Shown here piece after piece: positions 1 to 7,342 of a DNA stretch of 50,567 nt. The translations under genes were made by a program, and so were the position numbers. The notes under the pieces were generated by a model. The model ran no database searches. It was not told where the DNA came from and saw only the letters and a list, made by a program, of their open reading frames with translations. This stretch comes from Chloroflexota bacterium (GTDB lineage Bacteria; Chloroflexota; Anaerolineae; UBA2200): assembly GCA_014360905.1 (NCBI GenBank), contig JACIWW010000023.1:1-50567 (forward strand), in the 5' to 3' direction. Position 1 is the stretch's first letter. Each line of letters opens with the position of its first letter.

Positions 1-533
1 ACCAGGAGGCCAAGGAGATATGCGAGCAACTGGGCGACCAGCGGGGCAAGAGCGCCACGCTGCATGAGATGGCCTATATTTACCGTGTGCGCGGCGACCT
101 GGATGGGGCGATGCGCCTGTACCAGGAGTCGCTGGCCATCAACGAGCAACTGGGCGACCTGCAGGGCAAGAGCGCCACGCTGCATGAGATGGCCTATATT
201 TACTGTGTGCGCGGCGACCTGGATGGGGCGATGCGCCTGTACCAGGAGTCGCTGGCCATCAAGGAGCAACTGGGCGACCTAAGGGGCAAGAGCGCCACGC
301 TGGCCATGATGGGACAGGTCCTCGCACTGCAGGAACAAAACGAACTAGCCCTGCGCGCTTTTCTGGAAGCTTTCATTACCCTGTCCCGCATGGGCGCCGC
401 CGACGCCGTAAAGGTAGCAGAGATTATCCAGGACTTTCGCGCACAGATTGGCGCAGACGCCTTCGCGGAACTGTGGCGGCGGGTTACCGGCCAAGAGGAA
501 CTGCCTGCCTGGTTGGAGGGAGAGCAATCTTGA
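1..533 (+). CDS. TPR-repeat protein, 5' end outside window
   Basis: The reading frame is open from the first bases, so the gene starts upstream of the window. The visible part encodes tetratricopeptide helices of about 40 residues. Each unit carries YQESLAI, EQLGD and GKSATLHEMAYIY, typical of TPR_12-type repeats used for protein-protein contacts. At DNA level the unit is 120 bp; gagcaactgggcgacc recurs at 28, 148 and 268 with very few changes, so the repeats are recent or kept uniform by gene conversion. The last 75 residues are a non-identical cap rich in Ala and Leu. The stop codon overlaps the start of the epimerase gene, so the two are likely co-translated. The partner or function cannot be told from the sequence. 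Confidence 0.85.
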   Translation, partial: QEAKEICEQLGDQRGKSATLHEMAYIYRVRGDLDGAMRLYQESLAINEQLGDLQGKSATLHEMAYIYCVRGDLDGAMRLYQESLAIKEQLGDLRGKSATLAMMGQVLALQEQNELALRAFLEAFITLSRMGAADAVKVAEIIQDFRAQIGADAFAELWRRVTGQEELPAWLEGEQS

Positions 534-1504
534 AAGCCCTCATCACTGGTGGCGCTGGCTTCATCGGCAGCCACTTAGCCGAGTACCTGCTCGCGCAGGG
601 GCATGAAGTTGCCGTCATAGACAACCTCTCCACGGGGCGGCTGGAGAACGTCCAGCACCTGATGACCCATTCCCGCTTTCACCTCGCCATTGACACCATC
701 ACCAGCGAACTGGTGCTGGACCGCCTGGCGAGCGAATGCGACTGCATCTACCATCTCGCTGCCGCCGTGGGCGTGAAACTCATCGTGCAGTCGCCAGTGT
801 ACACCATCGAGACCAACATCATAGGCACTGCCGCCGTCTTCCGCGCCGCCAAGCGCTATCGCCGCCCGATTATCCTTGCGTCCACCTCCGAAATCTACGG
901 CAAGAACGAGCACGTGCCCTTTGCCGAGGACGACGACCGCCTGCTGGGTCCCACCACGCGCAGTCGTTGGTGCTACTCCGAGTCCAAGGCAGTGGACGAG
1001 TTCCTGGCGCTGGCTTATTGGAAGGAATGCGGCTTGCCCGTGGTCATCGTGCGCCTCTTCAACACCATCGGACCGCGCCAAACCGGGCGTTACGGCATGG
1101 TCGTGCCGCGCTTTGTGGCGCAGGCGCTGGCGGGGGAACCGCTCACCGTGTATGGCGATGGGCGCCAAACCCGTTGCTTCGCCGACGTGCGCGACATCGT
1201 GCGCGGCATGGTCGCCCTGGCGGAATGCCCGCAGGCGCGGGGGCAAGTGTTCAACCTGGGCTCCGACCGCGAGATTGCCATCGCCGATCTGGCACGTCTG
1301 GTCATTGACATCACGGGCAGCAAATCGGAGATCGTCTACATCCCATACGAACAGGCGTATGAGGCGGGCTTCGAGGACATGCAGCGTCGCGTGCCGGATG
1401 TCTCCAAAGTCGCTGCGTTCATCGGCTGGCGGGCAACCATCCCGCTCGAGGAGAGCATCCGCGCCGTGGCGGAGTACATCAAGTCCCAGAAACCAGGTTT
1501 CTGA
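530..1504 (+). CDS. NAD-dependent nucleotide-sugar epimerase/dehydratase (extended SDR)
   Basis: A 324-residue extended short-chain dehydrogenase of the UDP-glucose 4-epimerase / GDP-mannose dehydratase type. Near the N-terminus it has the Rossmann motif GGAGFIGSH, and it has the catalytic pair as YSESK (Tyr and Lys), preceded by STSEIYG. LFNTIGPRQ and the R-x-Y-G-M-V-V-P-R-F segment are typical of nucleotide-sugar epimerases. I choose the TTG at 530 because it puts the Rossmann motif directly at the N-terminus, has GGAGGG about 9 bases upstream, and forms a TTGA overlap with the stop of the TPR gene. A longer in-frame start at 473 would lie inside the TPR gene. The final codons (QKPGF, stop) are written by a palindromic repeat, AGAAACCAGGTTTCT, which also occurs near 18886. 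It probably supplies sugar donors for surface glycans; the exact substrate is unknown. Confidence 0.9.
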   Translation: MKALITGGAGFIGSHLAEYLLAQGHEVAVIDNLSTGRLENVQHLMTHSRFHLAIDTITSELVLDRLASECDCIYHLAAAVGVKLIVQSPVYTIETNIIGTAAVFRAAKRYRRPIILASTSEIYGKNEHVPFAEDDDRLLGPTTRSRWCYSESKAVDEFLALAYWKECGLPVVIVRLFNTIGPRQTGRYGMVVPRFVAQALAGEPLTVYGDGRQTRCFADVRDIVRGMVALAECPQARGQVFNLGSDREIAIADLARLVIDITGSKSEIVYIPYEQAYEAGFEDMQRRVPDVSKVAAFIGWRATIPLEESIRAVAEYIKSQKPGF

Positions 1505-1508
1505 GAGA

Positions 1509-2058
1509 GAATTACCACAAAGGCACCAAGACGCAAAGGTGATTCGATTCCTGCTTGCGGCGGACAACAGTCCGCCGTGTCGTGGAGTGGGCTGTTGCCC
1601 GTGTCGAGCAGGTGACAACGAAGACCTGACCAATTGCGCCCCTACCCTGGCTTGCGGCGGACAACAGTCCGCCGTGTCGTGGCGTGGGCTGTTGCCCGTG
1701 TCGAGCAGGTGACAACGAAGACCTGACCAATTGCGCTCTTACAGCGCTCATGGGCGCCAGGGATTGAAATCCCTGGCTAAAATTGACAAGCCCCTTCAGG
1801 GGCTTCTCACATTCAGCCGGGGAATTCATTCCCCCGCCCATGCCCTGCAATGCCTGCTTGCGGCGGACAACAGTCCGCCGTGTCGTGGCGTGGACTGTTG
1901 TCCACGCCGAGCAGGTGACAACGAAGACCTGACCAATTGCGCCCCTACCCTGGCTTGCGGCGGACAACAGTCCGCCGTCTCGTGGCGTGGGCTGTTGCCC
2001 ACGCCGAGCAGGTGACAACGAAGACCTGACCGGTCTGGAACAAGCGAGGCAGACACAG
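1509..2058 (+). repeat. Intergenic repeat block: four 97-bp units plus TTCA-loop hairpins
   Basis: About 550 bp without a gene. It opens with a caaaggcaccaagacgcaaag element (1516-1540). A unit beginning cttgcggcggacaac occurs at 1554, 1651, 1857 and 1954: two tandem pairs, each with a 97-bp period. Each unit holds GGCGGAC-AACA-GTCCGCC, a second hairpin of the GGGC-TGTT-GCCC type, and a constant tail with gacaacgaagacctgacc. Between the pairs (about 1741-1850) lie GGGAT-TGAA-ATCCC, AAGCCCC-TTCA-GGGGCTT and GGGGAA-TTCA-TTCCCC palindromes. Apparent reading frames here are translations of the repeat and are not genes. No promoter stands out. Confidence 0.9.
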
Positions 2059-2061
2059 AGC

Positions 2062-2814
2062 ATGCAGAGAACTCAAGACGCGCGTCGTAAAAGGGCGGGG
2101 ATAGGGCTTGTCCTCGTGGGCATCCTCTTGCTGTTGCTCTCCATCGTCTGGTATGCCCTCACCCCTAGCCCCTCTGCCAAAGGTCGAGGGGAGTTCTTCA
2201 CCCCCAGCCCATCTGCCGCCGCGAGCGTGGCAACGCTCATTCCCAGCGCCTTTGCCCAAGCCACTATCCGCCTCGCTCCTACTGCGGCTGCCATAGCCAC
2301 GGAACTGCCCCCGCCGACTCCCATCCCCACTGCCGGCCCTGCCTCGAGCCGAACTTCCGCACCGGTGCGCATCGTCATCCCGTCCATCAGCGTGGATGCC
2401 CCTGTGGTAGAAGTTGGCTGGCATGTGGTTTGGCTTGAGGGCGAGGCGCGTGGCGTATGGGATACCGTTGCAGGAGCAGCCGGGCATCACCGCGGCAGCG
2501 CCGATCCTGGTCACTCTGGCAACTGCGTTCTCTCTGCCCACAGTTCCGATGCTGGCGGAGCGGTCTTTCGCCGCCTGGACGAACTGGCTGAAGGGGACTT
2601 GGTGCAACTTTACAATCTAGACGGAATGTGCTATACTTATATTGTTACCACTGTATTTACCGTGGATGAGACCGGGGCGACAGCGGCAGAGAAGCGTCAG
2701 CATGCCACCTGGTTAGACCCGACCGATCAACCTGTCCTCACGTTGGTTACCTGTTGGCCGGCTTGGGCCTATACGCACCGCATCATTGTCCGGGCAAGTC
2801 TGCATGTGCCCTGA
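2062..2814 (+). CDS. Sortase (class D/E-like), membrane-anchored transpeptidase
   Basis: A 250-residue sortase, which cleaves LPxTG-like sorting signals and attaches surface proteins. An N-terminal membrane segment (GIGLVLVGILLLLLSIVWYA) is followed by a Ser/Thr/Pro-rich stalk and the sortase barrel. Candidate catalytic residues are His in VLSAHSSD, Cys in LTLVTCWP and Arg in THRIIVRA, in the order seen across the family. The start chosen is ATG 2062, which puts the membrane anchor at the N-terminus; the frame is open back into the repeat block. Part of the stalk (SPSAKGRG) is encoded by a sequence resembling the ccctcaccc/gaggggag palindromic repeat seen between genes elsewhere, so a repeat seems absorbed into the gene. 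Possible substrates nearby are the DUF11 protein ending in LPATG and the proteins ending in LPLV/N motifs. Confidence 0.88.
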   Translation: MQRTQDARRKRAGIGLVLVGILLLLLSIVWYALTPSPSAKGRGEFFTPSPSAAASVATLIPSAFAQATIRLAPTAAAIATELPPPTPIPTAGPASSRTSAPVRIVIPSISVDAPVVEVGWHVVWLEGEARGVWDTVAGAAGHHRGSADPGHSGNCVLSAHSSDAGGAVFRRLDELAEGDLVQLYNLDGMCYTYIVTTVFTVDETGATAAEKRQHATWLDPTDQPVLTLVTCWPAWAYTHRIIVRASLHVP

Positions 2815-2881
2815 TGGTATTGACTTTGTCAGACCTGCGAAGTTTAGGGAAATGTTACAGGTCTGAATACAGGAAGACGAG

Positions 2882-3760
2882 TTGGGGATTCGTACATTTT
2901 CGCTCGCCCTGGTGTGTGCACTCCTTTTTGCCTCGGGTTGCCATTCCCCGCGACAGAAGGAAGCGCCTTTCTCCACCCCCTTTGGCGTGGGCGTGGGCGA
3001 TGCGCCAGTTACGGCAGCACAACTGGATGCACTAGGGCCAGTTTGGTACCTGGATTGGACTTGGCGTGGGCCAGCCTTGGAAGGGCATGAAAGGCTCTAC
3101 ATGATCGGTTGCGCTGAAGTGAAGGGGGATCGTGGCGCCATTCCTGCAGCGATGCGCGCTAGCGGTGCTTCCTGGTGGGCATTGGGCAACGAACCCAACG
3201 ATCCCTCTCAGGATAATCGCACGCCAGAGGAATACGCCGAACTGTACCATGTCTTTGAGGAGTGGGCCAAGAGCGCTCCCCGCTGCCGTATCCTGCCGGC
3301 AGGGATCGCCAACGCGGACTGGCGGTGGACCGAAGCCTTCCGCGAAGCGTTTCGCCAGAAGTACGGACGCTATCCGCGCGTGGATGGCTGGAACATACAC
3401 AACTACATCCTGGAAGCAGGCCTGGACCCGTATGATGTAGGCGAGTTCCAACGGCGCATCCTGGCTTTCCATCGCTGGATGGAGCGCATCGGCGATGGAC
3501 ACAAGCCGCTTTTCCTGACTGAGTTCGGCGTCCTGTATGGGAATGGCTGCTGCGACCGTCCAGTGGACCCGCCGGAAAAAATCCAGCAATTCATGCGCGA
3601 TGCCGTGCATTGGCTGGTTGAGTCGGAAGTCGTGTCCTGCTGGGCTTGGTTTGCGACTTACTCGAAACATTACAATGGCAGCCTGATGACCAAAGAAGGG
3701 CAATTGAACGATTTGGGCGTTCTGTACCGTGAGCTAACCAAAAAGGCTGTCAACGAATAA
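2882..3760 (+). CDS. Secreted lipoprotein, clan GH-A-like glycoside hydrolase
   Basis: 292 residues starting at TTG 2882 behind an aggaag site. The N-terminus is a lipoprotein signal peptide: a hydrophobic core, then FASGC, with Cys20 as the lipidation residue. The mature part looks like a TIM-barrel glycosidase. ALGNEPND carries the Asn-Glu pair expected for the acid/base (Glu104), and FLTEFGVLYG gives a likely nucleophile at the end of a later strand (Glu214). WNIHNYI is shared with the dockerin-bearing protein at 7343-8848, so the two are paralogues with different anchoring. The substrate is unknown; neighbouring glycosyl-transfer and surface genes point to glycan turnover. The family call rests on motifs only. 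Confidence 0.75.
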   Translation: MGIRTFSLALVCALLFASGCHSPRQKEAPFSTPFGVGVGDAPVTAAQLDALGPVWYLDWTWRGPALEGHERLYMIGCAEVKGDRGAIPAAMRASGASWWALGNEPNDPSQDNRTPEEYAELYHVFEEWAKSAPRCRILPAGIANADWRWTEAFREAFRQKYGRYPRVDGWNIHNYILEAGLDPYDVGEFQRRILAFHRWMERIGDGHKPLFLTEFGVLYGNGCCDRPVDPPEKIQQFMRDAVHWLVESEVVSCWAWFATYSKHYNGSLMTKEGQLNDLGVLYRELTKKAVNE

Positions 3761-3880
3761 GACACGAATGAACGAATGATATGGCCAATGAAATGCCTCT
3801 CAAGTCAGAAGTGTACTAGCGGCAACGCGAGCAAGGCAAATCGTCGCCATATCAAATCTTGTTAGGGTGGGAGGAGGAAG

Positions 3881-6649
3881 ATGGATAAAAATCGCTCGTT
3901 TTGGACTGCTCTCCGTAACAAGGAGAACATTATCCCCAGGTTCGTGCTCGTTTTGGGAGTCGCCCTATTATTGACCATTCTTTACGGAACTGCGCGCACG
4001 CCGTGGGCTTTGCCGGCAAATGCACTGGCGGGTCAGGGTGTGGCCCAGACGGAGACGCCGACAGAGTACACCATCCCACCTCCCACAGAGACGCCCACGC
4101 CGACGGAGTACACCATCCCACCTCCCACGGAGACGCCGACACCTACTTCTACCTGTCCGCCGTGTCCGCCCTGTCCCACCTGTCCCGCTCCGCCTACGCT
4201 GACGCCAACGCCCACTCCGTATGCCACTGGCCCAGGTATCTGCCCGCGTGCCGGCTACCCGGACTATGCGCCGCACGGCCCGCCTGACTTTGACATGCAC
4301 CAGGGCGAATGGCGTGCTGCTGGGCAGTGGACGCACTCTGGCCCGGCTGTCGCAGCGAATGCCCTGTGGTGGCTGGACTCCAAGGCGGAGTACGAACTGG
4401 GGAACAAGTACGGGTTGGTGACGGCCTATGGCCCCTGGTATGACCATCACGCCGACAACGTTCCGCCGTTAGCGGAAGAACTCGCAGGCAAATTGCAGAC
4501 GAGCAACCGCGGCACGAAAGTGGAGGACATGGTCGCTGGTCTGGAGGAGTACATCTTCACCAAAGGGCTAAGCGATTCCTACGTCGTCGAGGTGATCAAG
4601 GGGCCCGACAAGGACTGGCTGTGGCTGGACGCCCAGTACCATGACGATTTTGTGCTGCTTTTGCTTGGCTTCTGGCAACAGGAACGCGGCGCATGGACCC
4701 GTGTAGGTGGCCACTGGGTGGGGGTCTGCTGTGCAGACCCGTATGCTTGGGGCGTGGAGCTCGTGGATCCGTTCTTCGACCACGCTGCCCATGGCTATCC
4801 TGGTTGGTCTTTTGGCGGCATACCTATCACCTATACCCAGCACAACGACGCCGCTGAGGTCAGTTATGACGCCTATGCCTTTGCCGATACGGACGTGCCC
4901 GGTGCGCAGTGGTCGCCGGCCGACTATGCGCACGTCCAGTTAGGGGAAATCGTGACCAACAGTCTTGGCCAGAACTTTGGCTGCATGTTGGAGAAGTACC
5001 GCGGACCGTACAAGGCTGGCCTGCCCATCCACGTGGCAGTGGATTATGCTGTCGTGATCCGTCCTGGCGCGCGCTGCAGCGTGGCGACGCCAACACCGAC
5101 CAAGACGCCAGCCGCCTATGAAATGGAAATCACCAAGAGCCATCTTCCTGACACCGTCATGGTTAACTCGGACTTTTGGTTCCACATCTTTGTCACCAAC
5201 ACGGGTGCATCGCTGCTGCACAACGTTATGGTGACCGACACGCTGCCCAGTGCGATTGACCCCGATGCAGTGGAGCCGGGCATTGGGCCGCCATCTGCCT
5301 GCTTGCCCGGCGGGACCTTCGACCCAGCAACGATGGTTGTCACTTGGTCGCTTGGCACTCTGGAACCGGGCGCATCCGCTGCTCTCTGCATCAAGGCGCA
5401 GACCCATTCCGCTGCTGCCGGCACTTGCGTCACCAACACCGTCGTTGCGGAAAGCCTGGAATGCGCAGTGATTACCGCTACGGACACGATTTGCATCTAT
5501 GCCCCGCAGACTCCTACGATCACTAGCTCGCCCACGCCTAGCGAGACCTTATCGCCGACCCCAACTAGCACGAGCACGCTGACACCCATACCAACGCCTA
5601 CGAGCACTGCTACCCCAACTGTGCCGCCTGGCTGTCCTACTTGTCCGCCTTGTCCCACCTGTCCCCCGCCGACTATGCCGACGGCAACGCCCACTCCCTA
5701 CGGGACCGGACCTGGTATTTGCCCGCGTGTCGGCTACCCGGACTATGCGCCGCATGGCCCGCCAGACTTTGACATGCGCCAGGAGGAGTGGCACGCTACC
5801 GAGCAGTGGACCCATTCGGGCCCCGCTGCCGCAGCGGATGCCCTGTGGTGGCTGGATTCCAAGGCGGAGTACGAACTGGGGAACAAGTATGCCCTGGTGA
5901 CGAACTATGGCCCCTGGTACGATCATGATGAAGAGAATGTTCCACCATTAGTGGAAGACCTCGCGGGCAAATTGCAGACGAGCAGTTACGGTACAACTGT
6001 GGAAGACATGGTCGCCGGTCTGGAGGAATATATCCATGCTCAGGGGTTAAGCAGCTCTCTAGTTGTAGAGGCGATCAAAGGTCCAACCTGGCGCTGGCTG
6101 TGGTACGATGCCCAGGAGCATGATGACTTCATCGTGCTACTGCTGGGCTTCTGGCAACAGGAACGCGGCATCTGGACCCGTGTAGGTGGCCACTGGGTGG
6201 GAGCCTGCTGCGCAGACCCGTATGCTTGGGGCTTGGAGCTCGTGGATCCGTTCTTCGACCACGCTGCCCATGGCTATCCCGGACAGGCTTTCGGCGGCGT
6301 ACCCATTACCTATACCCAGCACAACGACGCCGCTGAGGTCAGTTATGATGCCTATGCTTTTGCCGATGCGGATGTGCCCGGTGCCAAGTGGTCGCCACGC
6401 GATTATGCGCACGTCCAGTTAGGGGAAATTGTGACCAACAGCCTTGGCCAGAACTTTGGCTGCATGTTGGAGAAGTACCGCGGACCGTACAAGGCTGGCC
6501 TGCCCATCCATGTGGCGGTGGATTATGCCGTGGTGATCCGCCGTGGTGCGCGCTGCAACGTGTACGGGCTCAGTTTGCCGCTTGTGTTCAGGAATCGGGT
6601 CATATCCGCAGCGGAAGACCGCCACACGTATCGCGGACCTCGGCCATGA
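3881..6649 (+). CDS. Large surface protein: two C39-like domains and a DUF11 domain joined by Thr-Pro linkers
   Basis: 922 residues behind the strong site gggaggaggaag. Order: N-terminal membrane/signal segment (residues about 20-40), a Thr-Pro-rich linker ending in a CPPCPPCPTC cluster, a domain of about 280 residues (118-400), a DUF11 conserved-repeat domain (about 411-542), a second Thr-Pro/Cys linker, then a second copy of the first domain (about 611-894). The two copies are offset by 1479 bp and are nearly identical over long DNA stretches. The fold resembles C39-like papain-type domains: THSGPA (Ser153, Ser646) sits where CGPA is usual, GGHWVG supplies His278/771, and LVDP supplies Asp296/789. 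The nucleophile is Ser in both copies, encoded TCT and TCG. The C-terminus contains LSLPLVFRN, the LPLV-type motif seen in other secreted proteins here. It is probably exported and wall- or membrane-associated; activity is doubtful. Confidence 0.75.
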   Translation: MDKNRSFWTALRNKENIIPRFVLVLGVALLLTILYGTARTPWALPANALAGQGVAQTETPTEYTIPPPTETPTPTEYTIPPPTETPTPTSTCPPCPPCPTCPAPPTLTPTPTPYATGPGICPRAGYPDYAPHGPPDFDMHQGEWRAAGQWTHSGPAVAANALWWLDSKAEYELGNKYGLVTAYGPWYDHHADNVPPLAEELAGKLQTSNRGTKVEDMVAGLEEYIFTKGLSDSYVVEVIKGPDKDWLWLDAQYHDDFVLLLLGFWQQERGAWTRVGGHWVGVCCADPYAWGVELVDPFFDHAAHGYPGWSFGGIPITYTQHNDAAEVSYDAYAFADTDVPGAQWSPADYAHVQLGEIVTNSLGQNFGCMLEKYRGPYKAGLPIHVAVDYAVVIRPGARCSVATPTPTKTPAAYEMEITKSHLPDTVMVNSDFWFHIFVTNTGASLLHNVMVTDTLPSAIDPDAVEPGIGPPSACLPGGTFDPATMVVTWSLGTLEPGASAALCIKAQTHSAAAGTCVTNTVVAESLECAVITATDTICIYAPQTPTITSSPTPSETLSPTPTSTSTLTPIPTPTSTATPTVPPGCPTCPPCPTCPPPTMPTATPTPYGTGPGICPRVGYPDYAPHGPPDFDMRQEEWHATEQWTHSGPAAAADALWWLDSKAEYELGNKYALVTNYGPWYDHDEENVPPLVEDLAGKLQTSSYGTTVEDMVAGLEEYIHAQGLSSSLVVEAIKGPTWRWLWYDAQEHDDFIVLLLGFWQQERGIWTRVGGHWVGACCADPYAWGLELVDPFFDHAAHGYPGQAFGGVPITYTQHNDAAEVSYDAYAFADADVPGAKWSPRDYAHVQLGEIVTNSLGQNFGCMLEKYRGPYKAGLPIHVAVDYAVVIRRGARCNVYGLSLPLVFRNRVISAAEDRHTYRGPRP

Positions 6650-6673
6650 GGAGGTCTGGCTAGCAAATAGACC

Positions 6674-7285
6674 ATGCGCTATCTCGCCAAGCACCATGTG
6701 CGGGCAATGACAGGCACGCGGCTGCTGTTCGTTGTTCTGTCTCTTACACTAACTTTGTTGGGGACTGGCTCATCGGCGATGCCTGCCGAGCCGTCGAGAG
6801 AGGCAGCGCAGAAAGCGCTGACGCAGGCAGGACTGAGCCTGTCCCCAGCAGAACTGACGGTGGCGGCTTTTGCGCCCTTCTCTGTTGACATCATGGTACA
6901 TTGCGGCGATCATGCCGACGGCGTGGCCACTGAGTTGTCTTTCAACCCCGCCTATCTGCAGGTAGTCTCGATTGTCCCCGATACCTCCCAATTTGTGCTG
7001 CCCCTGCGCAATACGTATGATAACCAGGCGGGCATAGTGCGCTATGACGCAGGAGCAGCGCTGGATTGTCGCATCCGAGGTACCTGTCCCACGGGCATCG
7101 TACGCATTGCCACCGTCAATTTGCGTGTGGTCACGCGCGCTCTGCCCGTTACCTATCTCGGTTTGCGCGGACAGATGTCTTGGGGCGGGGCAAATACCTT
7201 TGATGGGGTTGGCAGTGGCAGCACCATCACCATTCTGTTGCCCAGCATCCTGTACTGCTACCTGCCGCTCATCAGGAACAAATGA
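6674..7285 (+). CDS. Secreted cohesin-like domain protein
   Basis: 203 residues. The N-terminal hydrophobic segment (LLFVVLSLTLTLLGTGSSAM) is a signal peptide. The mature part matches the jelly-roll pattern of cohesins: ATELSFNPAYLQVVSI corresponds to the strand with Asp/Asn-Pro and Leu, followed by AGIVRYDAG, a Gly-rich turn and IVRIATVNLRVV, then a terminal strand. A typical cohesin is about 140 residues, which fits. It ends in YLPLIRNK, the short C-terminal LPLV/I motif seen in two other exported proteins of the window. The next gene encodes a glycosidase with a C-terminal dockerin, so the two may bind each other. An alternative reading is a generic carbohydrate-binding or PKD-like domain. 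Confidence 0.7.
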   Translation: MRYLAKHHVRAMTGTRLLFVVLSLTLTLLGTGSSAMPAEPSREAAQKALTQAGLSLSPAELTVAAFAPFSVDIMVHCGDHADGVATELSFNPAYLQVVSIVPDTSQFVLPLRNTYDNQAGIVRYDAGAALDCRIRGTCPTGIVRIATVNLRVVTRALPVTYLGLRGQMSWGGANTFDGVGSGSTITILLPSILYCYLPLIRNK

Positions 7286-7342
7286 TAAAGACCTGTCAGG
7301 CCTGGACTGAAAATCCCTGGCTGCTCTAGAGGAACTCAATTG

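Noticed and set aside
575-1633. Long - strand open frame (352 codons) opposite the epimerase
   Set aside because: It is the antisense shadow of a gene with strong family motifs in a GC-rich codon pattern; the product has no recognisable fold.
876-1712. Alternative-frame + strand open frame through the epimerase into the repeats
   Set aside because: Arg/Ser/Trp-rich translation typical of a shifted frame, with no ribosome site and no family motif.
1512-2063. - strand open frames across the 97-bp repeat block
   Set aside because: They only translate the repeat (SSLSPARRGQQPTPR recurring), so they are by-products of the palindromes.
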